Position numbers and translations under genes: made by a program. Positions 24,555 to 37,050 of a DNA stretch of 64,000 bases are shown piece after piece (within the stretch, counting starts at the first letter, position 1; each line of letters begins with the position of its first letter). Source of the stretch: Mycoplasmopsis opalescens ATCC 27921 (GTDB taxonomy: Bacteria > Bacillota_I > Bacilli_A > Mycoplasmatales > Metamycoplasmataceae); assembly GCF_000712185.1 (NCBI RefSeq), contig NZ_JOOB01000012.1, positions 1-64,000 of the forward strand, given 5' to 3'. Below the pieces are notes generated by a model. The model saw only the letters and a program-made list of their open reading frames with translations, had not been told where the DNA came from and made no database searches.

Positions 24555-25379
24555 ATGTATATTTCATACGAAGCATTTGAAGAAAAAATAAATCAAGAAT
24601 TAAAGATAAGTGTAGAAAAAATTTTAGAAGCAATTATTAAAAATCCAAAACGATTTATAAGCGTATTTAGGCCAACAAGCAAAAGGCAAAAAATAATTCA
24701 ATTTATTTCACAAAGCCGAGAGATTAAATTTGGTGATTTTATGGAAAAAATAGTCAAAGAATATTTATCTATTAAAGGCTATAAAATTTTAAACAGAGAT
24801 ATCATTAATGAAAACAATGAAAAACAAAATATTGATCATCTTTTCAGTGATGGTAAAACAATTTTTATGGTTGAACAAAAAATTCGTGATGATCATGATA
24901 GTTCTAAAAAGCGCGGCCAGTTCGAAAATTTCAGATTGAAGTATGAGGCCATTAAAGAAAAATATAAAGATAAAGAAATTAATTCATACCTTTGGTTTAT
25001 AGACCCTGATTTTGAAAAAAACAGAAAATTTTATTCACAATCTATTGAAAACACATTTGGTAATTGTGAAGATAATTTTTACTTAGTCTATGGAAAAGAT
25101 TTTTTTAGCTTAATAAGTATGGATGATATGTGAGATGAATTAATCCAGCATATTAAAAAATACAGTTGTTTAAGCGATGATGTTTTAGAAATACCAAATT
25201 TTAGCAAAGATATAGAAGTTTTAGATGCACTGGTAAACTTAAAAAGTAATTTATGAAAGAAATTAAATTCTAATAATTCAAGTTCACTAAAAATTATTGA
25301 AGAGTATTTTTCTGATGGTGATAATCTTAAAAAAGCGAAAGATATAAGAATGAAAAGAGAGGTTAAAAATGTTAAATAG
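24555..25379 (+). CDS. HinfI-type type II restriction endonuclease (GANTC)
   Basis: A 274-residue protein. The putative nuclease core has FGDFMEKIVKEYLSIKGYKILNRD, then an Asp (IDHLF) and MVEQKIRDDHDSSKKRGQ, fitting a PD...ExK arrangement near residues 95-120. The partner methylase is clearly of the M.HinfI kind, so by context this enzyme cuts GANTC. I chose ATG 24555 because it follows SD GGGGG; an upstream in-frame ATG lacks one. Two internal UGA codons must be read as Trp. The gene overlaps the methylase start by 11 bases. Confidence 0.8.
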
Positions 25380-26487
25380 CATTATAAATGCTGATTGTTT
25401 AGAAGCTTTTAAAACTATACCTGATAACTGTATTGATTTAATATTTGCCGATCCTCCATATTGAATGCGAACCAGTGGGACATTATTAAGAGTCGAAGGA
25501 ACTGAATTTAAGGGTGTGAATGATGATTGGGATAAATTTGATTCTAATCTTGAATATAATGAATTTACTAAAAAATGGCTTAGTGAATGTTATAGGGTTT
25601 TAAAAAAGAATGGTTCATTATGGGTAATTGGTGGTATGCAATGTATTTATAGTATTGGTGGAATAATGCAAGATATTGGCTTTTGAATAATTAATGATGT
25701 AATTTGAAACAAGAGTAATCCAACTCCAAATTTCAAAGGAACTAGATTAACAAATAGTCATGAAACCTTAATTTGAGCTACTAAAAATGAAAATTCTAAA
25801 TACACTTTTAACTATAAAACAGCTAAAGAGCTAAATATTGATGTTGAAAATTATTCTAAGGGTAATCGTAAGCAACTTGGATCTGTTTGGAGATTTTCAG
25901 TAGCTAGCGGTAATGAAAGATTAAAGGATCAGAATGGTCAGAAACTTCATAATACACAAAAACCCGAAGAGTTGCTTTATAGAATTATTAATATTAGTTC
26001 AAAAATAGGGGATACGGTTTTAGACCCTTTTGGTGGCACAATGACCACAGCCAAAATTGCAAAACAAACAGGCAGAAATTACATAATGATTGAAAAAGAA
26101 AAAAAATATTGTGATTACGGACAACGAAGAATAGATGAAACCACAGTTAAAATAACTGATATTGAAAAAGCAACTTTTGATATTAAACCATTAAAAGCAC
26201 CATTGAAAGATATGGTTCAAGCTAATTATTTACAAGAAAATGAACAATTTTTTCTTTACAATCAATCTCACAAAAAAGCTTTTCTAACTAAAGATGGTAA
26301 ACTTTTACTCGAAGGCGGATCTGTAGTTGACATACATACCGCTGCAGCTCAATTATCAAATAAAAAATCAGCAAGAGTAAATGGTTTTGATTACTGATTT
26401 GTGAAACGAGATAATAAATTAGTTCCACTTAAGAATATTCGTGAGGAATATCGTAACCGCTTACTATCTTATGAAAAAAATCTATAA
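25369..26487 (+). CDS. HinfI-type adenine-specific DNA methyltransferase (GANTC)
   Basis: A 372-residue beta-class N6-adenine methylase. Motif IV is FADPPYWM near residue 27, followed by the HinfI-like EFKGVNDDWDKF, LWVIGGMQCIYSIGGIMQ, IWNKSNPTPNFKGTRL and HNTQKPEELLYRI. The SAM-binding motif I reads DPFGGTMTTAKIAK, where the usual FxGxG has Met in place of the last Gly (codon 26041-26043). The C-terminal 110 residues are a RAMA-type domain (QFFLYNQSHKKAFLTKDGK ... FDYWFVKRDNK). Resemblance to M.HinfI is strong along the whole length. It would protect host GANTC sites. Confidence 0.92.
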
Positions 26488-26512
26488 ATATTTAGATAAT
26501 AAAAAAAGGCGC

Positions 26513-27061
26513 TTAGTTATTATTAGCAATAAAACTAACTAATATCTCGCCATATTTTTTTTGTTTTTGAATAGTTAAGTTCTCTGGGGTTTCTAAGATT
26601 AATTCTGCTTCATGTTCGACAACCAATAGCCCATTTTTTGCTAATAATTTACCTTTGGAAATTAATTTTATTACTTCAAAATAAAGATTTTTGTCTTTAT
26701 AAGGTGGATCAAAAAATATAAAATCATATTTACAGCCTTCCTTATTTTTTAAATAATTTAAGACATCAATATTATTTATTTCAATATTATTTGCGCCTAA
26801 TTTTGAGCAATTATTTTTAATTATTTTAACTGCTCTATAGTCGTTTTCGACAAAAATAGCTTTCATTGCTCCATTACTAATTGCTTCTAGTCCAAAAGCA
26901 CCTGAACCAGCACATAAATCAAGAAAAATAGCTTCTTCTAAATCATAGCGAATTGATGAAAAAATAGCTTCGCGTATTTTATCCTTAGTTGCTCTCGTTA
27001 TTTCTTTAGGTGGCTGTTCGATAATCTGATGTCTATACTTTCCCGAGATAATTCTTAACAT
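26513..27061 (-). CDS. rsmD: 16S rRNA (guanine966-N2)-methyltransferase
   Basis: A 182-residue SAM-dependent methylase. Start MLRIISGKYRHQ, the RATKDKIREAIFSSI block, SAM site FLDLCAGSGAFGLEAISNGA and catalytic FFDPPYKDK are all typical of RsmD, which modifies the 30S subunit head. Length fits. It converges with the methylase gene on its left and is divergent from def on the right, 36 bases apart. Confidence 0.93.
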   Translation of the reverse strand: MLRIISGKYRHQIIEQPPKEITRATKDKIREAIFSSIRYDLEEAIFLDLCAGSGAFGLEAISNGAMKAIFVENDYRAVKIIKNNCSKLGANNIEINNIDVLNYLKNKEGCKYDFIFFDPPYKDKNLYFEVIKLISKGKLLAKNGLLVVEHEAELILETPENLTIQKQKKYGEILVSFIANNN

Positions 27062-27085
27062 TTTTGCTCCTTAGTTACTTTATTA

Positions 27086-27097
27086 TATAATTATTTT
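27086..27097 (+). promoter_or_regulatory. Leaderless-type promoter of def
   Basis: TATAAT at 27086-27091, six bases, then ATG. Confidence 0.6.
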
Positions 27098-27676
27098 ATG
27101 TATAAAATTAATTTAGTTAAATTACCTAAAAAAGTATTACGCGAAAAATCTAAAGAAGTCAAAATCCCATTAAGTGCCGAAGATATAGAATTAGCTGAAA
27201 AAATGATTTGACATATTGATGATTCACAACAAGAAGGATCGAAATTCCAGCCTGGTGTAGGGGTTGCAGCTGTGCAGTATGGTATTTTGAAACGTATGTT
27301 TTACATCAATGCTTCAATGGCTGATCCAGCAAACTCGCATAATGTTATTGAGCTTAAAGATGTGTTGATTAACCCTGTAGTAGTGGCAAAAAGTGATTTT
27401 GAAGTCGCATTAAATGAAGGGGAAGGTTGCTTATCTGTTTCTTATACTTGACCAAATCAAGACGGATATGTTTATCGGAAAAATCGCATAGTTATCGATG
27501 CATATTCATACAATGAGAAAAAAATAAAAAGATATGATTTAACTGGTTACTTAGCAATCGTGGCTCAGCATGAGTTAGACCATTTAGAGGGCAAATTATT
27601 CGTTGATCGGATCCAGCATAAACAACCTTGAAACAAAAAGCAAAATTCACGGTTAATTAATCAAGGTGATATGTAG
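27098..27676 (+). CDS. def: Peptide deformylase
   Basis: A 192-residue metalloenzyme that removes the N-formyl group from new proteins. The three motifs are present: GVGVAAVQ (motif 1), EGCLSV (motif 2, metal Cys), and QHELDHLEG (motif 3, metal His and catalytic Glu). UGA Trp codons lie in motif neighbours. No SD is present; the ATG lies six bases after TATAAT, so the mRNA is probably leaderless. The stop codon TAG is inside the first arm of a CTGTA-family palindrome. Confidence 0.95.
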
Positions 27677-27709
27677 CTAAAAAAACTGTAGCACAGTGTT
27701 TTTGGCTAC
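27673..27709. repeat. Palindromic element, CTGTA-core family
   Basis: GTAGCTAAAAAAACTGT-agc-ACAGTGTTTTTGGCTAC: near-perfect stem of 17 bp, followed by T8. Overlaps the def stop and would work as its terminator. Confidence 0.75.
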
Positions 27710-27774
27710 AACTTTTTTTTTATTTTAATATTTTTTGCTTAAACAACTGTATTACAAGTATATCAGTAAAAAAG

Positions 27775-28356
27775 CTATGATATTTCTTCATAACTTTTAT
27801 ATATTTCTCGAAAGATTGGAATTTTTAAACCAGAGACTTCTAACTCAAGCATCTTAGTTACATCAATATTGTCGTAAATTCTAATAAAACGATAATCATC
27901 ACTTAAAATAAGTAATTTTGTGTATTTTTCATCGGCAAAAAGTTCAATTATTTTATCAATATAGATTTTTTTGTTTTTATAAATTGTTTTAATAAAGAAA
28001 CTTTTTTGAGACGTATCGCTAGCTTTTAATATTTTTTTAAAATGGGGGTTATCTAGTTTTTTTAGCTTATTTGAATTTGTACCGATTATGATATCTAAAT
28101 ATATTTGTCCACCATCGTAACTAAAATGAGGAATTAATGAACCCATATATTTAGATTCTAAAAAAATAAATTCTGGATATTTTTCTTTTAATTTTAAAAA
28201 ATCTAAGTATCACAAGGCAATATGTAATTCACCATTTTTAATGGTTGTGTCTTTTGTCTGAAAATGCTTATTCACAGTATTAATAGAAAAAAACATCTCT
28301 TCATTTTTTAGAATCGAAACTAATTTATTATATGCGGTTGCTAAAATATTTTTCAT
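27775..28356 (-). CDS. Uncharacterised protein
   Basis: A 193-residue soluble protein without recognisable motif: no signal peptide and no membrane segment. Start MKNILATAYNKLVSILKNEEMF, a middle part with YPEFIFLESKYMGSLIPHFSYDGGQIYLDIIIG, end YKSYEEIS. It looks like an alpha/beta protein. Lacking an SD, it has TATAAT exactly six bases before the ATG. The gene is divergent from P80, and I chose the full-length start because of that promoter. I cannot assign a function. Confidence 0.75.
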
Positions 28357-28368
28357 ATGGTAATTATA
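28357..28368 (-). promoter_or_regulatory. Leaderless-type promoter
   Basis: Minus-strand TATAAT at 28363-28368, six bases, then ATG of the 193-residue gene. Confidence 0.6.
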
Positions 28369-28424
28369 TTATCATAAAAAAGAATATTATATATAATATT
28401 AAATATTAGTATTTAAGGAGAATT

Positions 28425-30713
28425 ATGGCTAAAGTTAAAAAAGAATCATTTTTTGAGAGATTAACTAAGAAAAATGCCCAACAAGGCGGATCATCTCAAT
28501 CTAATAAACCACCTAAGCGTAAAAAATGAGTATTTCTAGTTCCTGCAACAATTTTAGTAGGTGCTGTAGCAGCTGGGATTACTATTCCATTAGCAATTAA
28601 TAGTACTCGTAAAATAATTAACGAAAAGCTTAAAGATGATGTTTTAGTTTATACAATTACCTTACCTAATGGGGAAAAAATTACCTATAAAATAGGCGAA
28701 TTAGGTTTAGAAAAAGCTAATGAAGTTGCTAAAGACCCCGAAAAACAATTAGAACAACTTTACAAAATCATGGTTTACTATCTTTATGATCAAGAAGTTA
28801 AGGCTTCAGAAGAATATCAAAGATTATGAAACTCTTCACGTGAACCAGAGGAAAAAGAAAGCAAAACTATTGCATTAAAACCTATTAGCGAGTTAAAGAA
28901 AAAACATGAAAATTTAATTGCTGACGTACGTGATCAAATGATTAAAGTTTTCGGTTATGAAAAATGAGAAAAACAATTTACCGAATGATTAGGTAAAAAC
29001 TTTAATGGTTCAAAAACAGTTGAAGAAGCAGTTGATCACCAAGTATACCAAGAAATTCAGCGTGATGCGTTGCGTCGTTTTAGACTTTCAACAACAGCTA
29101 ATATTAAAGATATTAAACGTAAAGCAAATGCTGATATTAAGAAAATTGGAGCTGATGGAAAAGTAACTGATGAAATTTTATTTAGACAAGGTGATTTAGT
29201 TTTCCCATGATTGCAAAAAGACAAAAACTACTTTGAAATCGAAGGAATTGACAAAAAAATTACTTTTGTAACTGAAAGTTTTGTTGCCACAGAAAAAAAT
29301 GGAAAAACTTTTAATACTGAAACTAAAGATGGCGAAAAATTTATTGATTCATGATTAGCTAAAGAAAAAATTTATTTATCAAGTCGCTTTACTTTACCTG
29401 GTGTAGTACCCGCAACTCAATCAAAAGATAGCAAAATTAAAGGTGGAACTTGAACAGTTAATGCTGACCAATTCCTTAAAACTTTATATATGTGACCTCG
29501 TGCTATTAATAACACATTAAAATCAAATTTTGATGTTATTTCAAGCAAGCTAAGTGATTACAAAACCATAGCAGAGAAGGTAAAAAACAACAAAAATGAA
29601 CTTAGTCCAGAAGCAATTGATTATGGTCTTGTTTTAGCTCAACTTTCAAGTGATTCAGATGAAATTAAAAACAACTGAGGAACAGATGGCGTTAAATCAT
29701 TTACTAACTTATTAACCGCAGGTGGCGACAATGCTCTTGAATCATTAAGCTTTTTGAGTGGTGTATTAAAAAGTGGAACTTCTAACTCAAGCGATGATTC
29801 AAAACTTAAAGAAATTGATTTATTCACAGAATTAAAGAAAATTGCTAAAGAAATTGAAAAAGCAGCCGGCATTCAAGACAATCAAATTCCGCAATACAAT
29901 AGTAATAATGAAGAAAACGTTAAAAAAATTAGTGAATATAATGAAAAAATTCAAGAATTTTATGAAAATCCAGACAGCAGAATTACAGTTAGAGAAAATG
30001 ATAAAGATGTAGAGAAGAAAATTAATGAATATGTTGCCGATGCAATTAAGAAAATTTTTGTAAATGAGCAAGGTAAATATGATACTGTTTACAAACTAAA
30101 AGATCAACAAGGGTGAAAAATATTATTAACTACTAAGGGTATCACTTTAATTAAATCCGCTCATATTAACTCCGCTCCTGACGTCAAAAAAGATGTTAAA
30201 GAAATGATTATTAGCGATTTCTACTTAAAAGAAAAATACAAAAATTTAAGCGGTGTTCACTACAATATCTTGGCTCAATTAAATAAAGACAATTCTTCTA
30301 AAAACACTGTAATTAAGGCATTATTGCATGATAACGACTTTAAAGATCATCTAAAAAAACAATACAATATTTATGATTTAGATAAAGACAATAATTTAAC
30401 TTATAAAGTGGATAAATCAGGAAAAGTTATTGGTGGTAAAAAATACACCGATGATGATATTGATAACTTTATTGAACAAAATAAACAAGCCAATTACTAT
30501 AACCGCAGAAGTGATGTCCTTAAATATTCAAAATCTCTTGAAACTTACATTAATACTTTAGCGGATAGCAACTTAAATAATGACTTTGTGCGTAATGGTG
30601 ATAATAAAGTTTATCTTGTAAATAATAATGATAACTATAAGAAAACCGCATATGAAATTTTAGAAAAAGTCTTACGTGATGAAATTTTAAATGTATCACG
30701 AGGAAGCAAATAG
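28425..30713 (+). CDS. P80-like membrane protein (HinT-associated complex)
   Basis: A 762-residue protein. A basic 35-residue cytosolic N-terminus precedes one membrane segment (WVFLVPATILVGAVAAGITIPLAI, about 36-59), and the rest is a long, extracellular, charged region. The order of this gene, a P60-like lipoprotein and hinT matches the P80-P60-HinT set I know from Mycoplasma hominis, where the two surface proteins form a complex that interacts with HinT. Many Trp are UGA. A -10 TATAAT at 28392-28397 and SD AAGGAG precede it. P60 starts nine bases after its stop. The molecular function is not known. Confidence 0.82.
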
Positions 30714-30722
30714 GAGGTAATT

Positions 30723-32168
30723 ATGAGTAAAAAGCTATTTAAAAATTTATTATCTTTATGTCCAGCCTTATTATTACCAACAGTTGCAGTTTCATGTGGC
30801 GGAGTTAAAATTGATTCAAAAGAAAAAATTGATCAAGATAAAAAATTAAGCAAAATTCGTGATGAAGTTTCAAAACAATATGTGCAAAGTATTTTAGCTT
30901 CGCTTTATGGAATTAATGTTAGTGACGCAAACAAATTAACTATTTATCAAGAATCATTTAAAAATAAAAATTCGCAACTATATAAAGATAGTTTAAAAGC
31001 ATTTAGACTTTATGAAAGTGATAAAAAAACAGCAAATAGCCACTATTTTGAAGAAAAAATTAATGAATGAGCTAAAGCTAATATTTTTACCTCTCAAGAA
31101 TTAGCCGCTTTTGGTGATGTTCGTGCAACTCAACCTCTTACCGAAGAACAATTCATACTATTATGATTAAAAGACAAAACTCAAATCAGAAATGAAATTG
31201 AAAAAATGCTTTTAGTGCATAAATATTTTGAAATTGGTAACCGAAAATTAGATGACGATAAAGAAAAAAATCTTAAGAAAAATGTTGAAGAACTTAAAAA
31301 ACTAGATAAAGATTTCAAATACGACAAAAATCTTAAATATGAGTTGGAATATTACACAATAATTAAGTACGCTTTAGAAAAAAAACTAGTGCAACAATGA
31401 GAATTTGATGGCTCAACAGACGTTAAACACCCATTTTTCATCACACCACACGCTACAATTACAGGCATTAATAGTTTCAATGATTTCTTCATTAAAAAAG
31501 GAATCAAAGGCAATGCAAAAACTAAAAAAATAGTTAGCGATTTTGAACTATTAAGAGAAAAAGCAACTAGTGAAACACAAAATGAAAAGCAACCAGATCA
31601 ATGATTAGACGGCTACAAAGGCTTTAAAACTGGATTTACTAGCTACAATCTTTCTTGAGATTATGAAAATCTTAAAAATAAAGAAGCAAATAGACTTTAT
31701 GGATATTATGATGCTAATAATAATCGAATTATTAATTTAGATTTTATTTCAGCAGATACATTTAAAATTGAACCTTACAAGCGAGGCGAAAATTCGGATA
31801 AACCAATTGTTGCTTATATTAACCAAATCGCACCAATTGGAGCAGCTAAAGAAGTTGAATTACCTAATTCAGAAGATGCTAAAAAAGATGAAAAAACTAA
31901 AGTTAAACTTTTAACATTCAATGGTACCTTTTTCCGTGATAAATTAGACCTAATTTCATTTATCTTTTACTTAAAAGATGGATCACTTTATGATAAAGCT
32001 ATTAATTCATATGCGAAATTAGGCTTTAAAATTAAAATTAATATCGATAACGATATTGTTAAAGAAGCTTTAAAAGACTTGGTTTTTGTGGAAAAAGAAG
32101 AGAAAAAAGACGGCAAAGATAATAAAGACGGCAAAGATAAAAAAGATAAAGATTCGAAACAAAAATAG
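30723..32168 (+). CDS. P60-like lipoprotein (HinT-associated complex)
   Basis: A 481-residue lipoprotein. Signal peptide MSKKLFKNLLSLCPALLLPTVAVSCGG with lipobox AVSC, so Cys25 would be lipidated. The mature part is hydrophilic with many Lys and ends in a strongly charged tail of KDGKD-type repeats. By order it is P60, partner of the upstream P80 and of HinT. SD AGGAGG starts in the P80 stop region (TAGGAGG), so the genes are tightly joined. I see no catalytic motif. Confidence 0.85.
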
Positions 32169-32184
32169 AATATAAGGAACAATT

Positions 32185-32505
32185 ATGGATCATATTTTTT
32201 TGGACATTATTGACCGCAAAATTCCAGCCGAAATTATTTATGAAGATGATAAATGCATCGCTATTATGGATAAATTCCCAATTCAACCTGGACACTTTTT
32301 AGTTATTCCAAAAGTAAAATCAGCTAACATTACAGAAGCTAGTGAAGAATATGCTTCACATTTAATTAATGTTGCCCGTAAACTCGGTAAACAAAGAGTT
32401 TTGGACACTAATTATGGTGGTTTTAAAATTATTATTAATACAGGCGCCGAAGCTGAACAGACTATTTTTCATACACACGTACATGTTATTCCATACAAAA
32501 AATAA
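32185..32505 (+). CDS. hinT: HIT-family hydrolase HinT
   Basis: A 106-residue HIT protein, a small nucleotide phosphoramidate hydrolase. Typical start FLDIIDRKIPAEIIYEDD, AIMDKFPIQPGHFLVIPK, and the catalytic triad motif HTHVHVIP (histidine triad) at the C-terminus. SD AAGGAA. It is the last gene of the P80-P60-hinT operon; a perfect 14-bp terminator begins at the base after its stop. The link of HinT with two surface proteins is unusual biology and known from related species. Confidence 0.95.
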   Translation: MDHIFLDIIDRKIPAEIIYEDDKCIAIMDKFPIQPGHFLVIPKVKSANITEASEEYASHLINVARKLGKQRVLDTNYGGFKIIINTGAEAEQTIFHTHVHVIPYKK

Positions 32506-32538
32506 CAATAAAAACATGGTATAGCCATGTTTTTATTG
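32506..32538. terminator. Terminator of P80-P60-hinT
   Basis: CAATAAAAACATGG and CCATGTTTTTATTG form a perfect 14-bp stem around TATAG. Confidence 0.9.
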
Positions 32539-32600
32539 TTGCGATATCTTTCTTAATATTTAAACAAATATAAAATGATAAAATTTTATAGGAGGAAGAA

Positions 32601-34325
32601 ATGAAAAAATTGCTTTTACAAAAAGTTTTTTATGGAATGATACCATTATCGCCGATTTTTTTAACTTCTGCATTCATTAATAATTGGAACACAGAAAATA
32701 GTGATTCTCCAAACAATCCAAATTCAGAATTATTATATAAAAATGTTTCACACGTTTATGATGAAGCACTTAAACCAATAGGTGTTTTAGGATTTAAAAA
32801 ATGGTTATTAGAAAATAATGGTGGTTCTTATAAGAGGGTTAAAGTTGGGATAATCGATAATGAACATGTAGATTTTGGTCAAATAATTCAACCCAAAAAC
32901 TCAAATTTAAAATATAAAACATTTTCGGGTACAAATGAAGATTTTTCAGAAAGAACTGAACATTCGACTAAAGTTGCATCTTTTATCGGAGGAGTATCAG
33001 GAATTAATCCATATGCTGAATTGTATAGCTTTGGTAAAACCAAAGACATGGATGATTTGATTAAGAAATTAAATTGAGCTGTTCAAGAAGGGGTTAAAGT
33101 TATAAACATTTCGATGGGTCCAGATCTATCATTTTTAAAAGATATTTTAAATTGAATTGATGAATTTAAAAAAGATGAGAATACTGAACATTTAATAAAA
33201 ATTTATCAGCATTTAAGCACTAATTGGTGGCCATATAGTTCTAAAATGGGTTCAATCATAGATGAGTATTCTTATAAATATGGAATTATTTTTGTAGGTG
33301 CTTCTGGAAATGAGTATGATGAGTATGAACAGATTTTTGAAAAAATAAGGGAATTGCATAAGATCCATCCTGAAAACAATTTACTAGAGAAAATATATAA
33401 TCTTTTTTTATCATCTAAAGCTTTTTTACCAACTTATAAAAATACAAGCTTCAATATGATTAGTGTTGGTGCAATTACTCCACATTTCCAATTAAATTCT
33501 ATTATCAATATGCCAACTCATTTTAAATTCACACCTGACTTTAATTTTATTTCGGCAATTAACGGTTTTAATATAACTTGAAAAAATAAAGAATTAGAAA
33601 AACCTGATATCTATAAAAGAAATCCAATTGGAACAAGTTTTACCAGTCCAATAATCACCGGTCTTATATCTTTATTGATTTCCACTTATCACAGTAAGGT
33701 AGATTGAGAAATTGATACATCTGACATTAAAAGTATTTTTGCTTTGAATTCTGTTTATGCTAAAAATTATACAGGTGTTTCAAAAATTTTTACAGATGAG
33801 ATGGATAAATATAATAGAGGAGGTAAGAAAAGATTAACTGGTTATGGAATGCCAAATTGAGTTAAAATTAGAAAATTTTTTGAAAATAAAAACAAAAAGA
33901 ACAAATGATCGAGCATTGATTTTGAAGAAAATTATTATGGTGACAATTTACAAACTAAAGTTTTAAAAGATTTTATCGATATACAACCGCAAAGTAGATA
34001 TCGTCTAGCTTTATCTTGAATGCAATCTGGCTGAAATCCTAAATATTATTTTAGCGATTTTGGCAGTCAAACACCGGAACAGCTGGAATGGTTTTTCAAA
34101 TTATCAAGTGACTATTCATTAGATTTAAAAGGACAAAATATATCCCGATGAGCTGATATACCTTTTGGAAATCATGAATTTATCCATCAAATAAACACTA
34201 GTGATACGAATATTAAGTATGACTTGTATATAGGTTACAAAAAAGATACTCAAGACTTTAAGTCTATTGGATCTAAAAATATTAACAAAAGAAAATTGAA
34301 GTTATATTATAAGGAGGGGGATTAA
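32601..34325 (+). CDS. Subtilisin-like (S8) serine protease, exported
   Basis: A 574-residue protease with an N-terminal signal peptide (about 1-27) that has no lipobox Cys. The S8 triad is visible: Asp in VGIIDNEHVDF (near 95), His in TEHSTKVASFIGG (near 123), Ser in GTSFTSPIITGL (near 345), with oxyanion Asn in FVGASGNEYDE. The order Asp-His-Ser and spacings fit subtilases. Many Trp are UGG as well as UGA. It has SD ATAGGAGG. Its last codons supply the SD (AAGGAGGGGG) of the next lipoprotein, and the stop shares its last base with that ATG. The 200-residue C-terminal part has no recognised domain. Confidence 0.88.
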
Positions 34326-35497
34326 TGAAAATTAATAAATTAATAATTAATTCTGTATTATTTCCAATTTTATTAACTCCTTCATTAACTTCATGCTCCT
34401 ATAAAGAGCAAAATTTAAAATTAGATTTTCATAATATTCAAGAAAAAATGAATGAAACCATTAAAGCAAACATCGAAAAATTCAATCTATACACTAACCA
34501 TGATCGAAAAATTATTTTTAATCAAGATAATACACCAAAATGGGATGAAATAATTACAATTAAAGACTCTGATATATCAAAAAATATTTTTAATCAAGAT
34601 ACAGAAGTTACGACTAACTATATTGCTCTATCTAAATTCTTAGCCTTCCCATTTGATTTTTTAGCTCGAAATTATGATAAAAATAAGGAAATTCCTAATC
34701 AAAAAAAATTTTTTGAAAATTATTTCAATAATCACCATAGAATTTTAATGAGCAACCAATTTAAACATTACATTGGTTATAAAAATGATTTATTATATAA
34801 TGCTCCAATAACTAAAAAAATTCTATCTGGTAATCAACTTGAAAAAAATTATGATAAATATATTGAATATATTAGGAAAAGTTCAAAAATAATCAACGAG
34901 CCAGTTTATGATTGGTGATTAGCCTTTAATGATGATTTTAATTATAAAAATTTGTTAAGTTTTGAACCTTATAGCAATGACAAAAATTTATTAAAAAATA
35001 AACTCTACTTTGTTTTTAATGCCCCTGTTTTGGTTTTGAATAATTGATGAGATGATATCGAAGAATCGACAGAAATATTTGGTTGATATCCAGAAATAAA
35101 AGATGGCCGATTACTATTTTCAAGAATTATTAAAAATCAAAAATTAGATAAAATTAAAACTGATTTTTTAAATTTTCCAAGTCATATTTCGCGACACATT
35201 GCAATGAAAAGCTATATATTTGATTTAGATAAATTAGTACTCAATTTAGGCATTAATCTCAACAAATTCAACATTGAAGAACATATAAGAATTAATTTCA
35301 ATAAAATTTATAAAAATTTTGACAATGAACTTCCAAAAAATAGTATCTCAAAGGAAAATGATTTAATTAAGCTTTTAAAAAATAATGGAATTAGCAATAG
35401 ACAATACAATTTTTGAAAGCAACAAATAGATAATCTTGATGATGAATCACTTTTAAATAAATTTCTTTTCGAAAAATACCTTATAGTTCCTAATTAA
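34325..35497 (+). CDS. Lipoprotein coupled to the S8 protease
   Basis: A 390-residue lipoprotein. Signal peptide MKINKLIINSVLFPILLTPSLTSC with Cys24 as lipidation site. The mature chain is Asn-, Lys- and Asp-rich with several Trp (DWWLAFNDDF, LNNWWDD); no known domain is recognised. The start codon overlaps the protease stop (TAATG), and the SD lies inside the protease gene, so synthesis is coupled. A surface protein made in step with an exported protease could be its anchor, substrate or inhibitor; this is inference. Confidence 0.82.
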
Positions 35498-35503
35498 AAA
35501 AAT

Positions 35504-35568
35504 AAAAAAACAGCATTAAGTGATATGCGTCCAGGATTCTGGGTACATATCAAGAATACTGTTTTTTT
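35504..35568. terminator. Long nested hairpin ending the protease-lipoprotein operon
   Basis: Outer stem AAAAAAACAG (35504-35513) with CTGTTTTTTT (35559-35568); inside it TGATATG with CATATCA; inside that CCAG with CTGG around GATT. Three stacked stems separated by small internal loops make a 65-base rod. It ends both this operon and the convergent aminopeptidase gene. Confidence 0.8.
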
Positions 35569-35572
35569 ATTT

Positions 35573-36964
<1,392 letters not shown>

Positions 36965-37038
36965 TTTTTCTCCTTAAATAAATGTTTATAAATAATAATA
37001 ATATTTTACTATTTATATGTTAAATATCTCAATTTTAT

Positions 37039-37050
37039 TATAATAAATAT
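37039..37050 (+). promoter_or_regulatory. Leaderless-type promoter
   Basis: TATAAT at 37039-37044, six bases, then ATG of the S-component gene. Confidence 0.6.

Noticed and set aside
27738-27768. Another CTGTA-family copy (CAACTGTATTACAAG)
   Set aside because: Only the core word matches and the arms do not pair.
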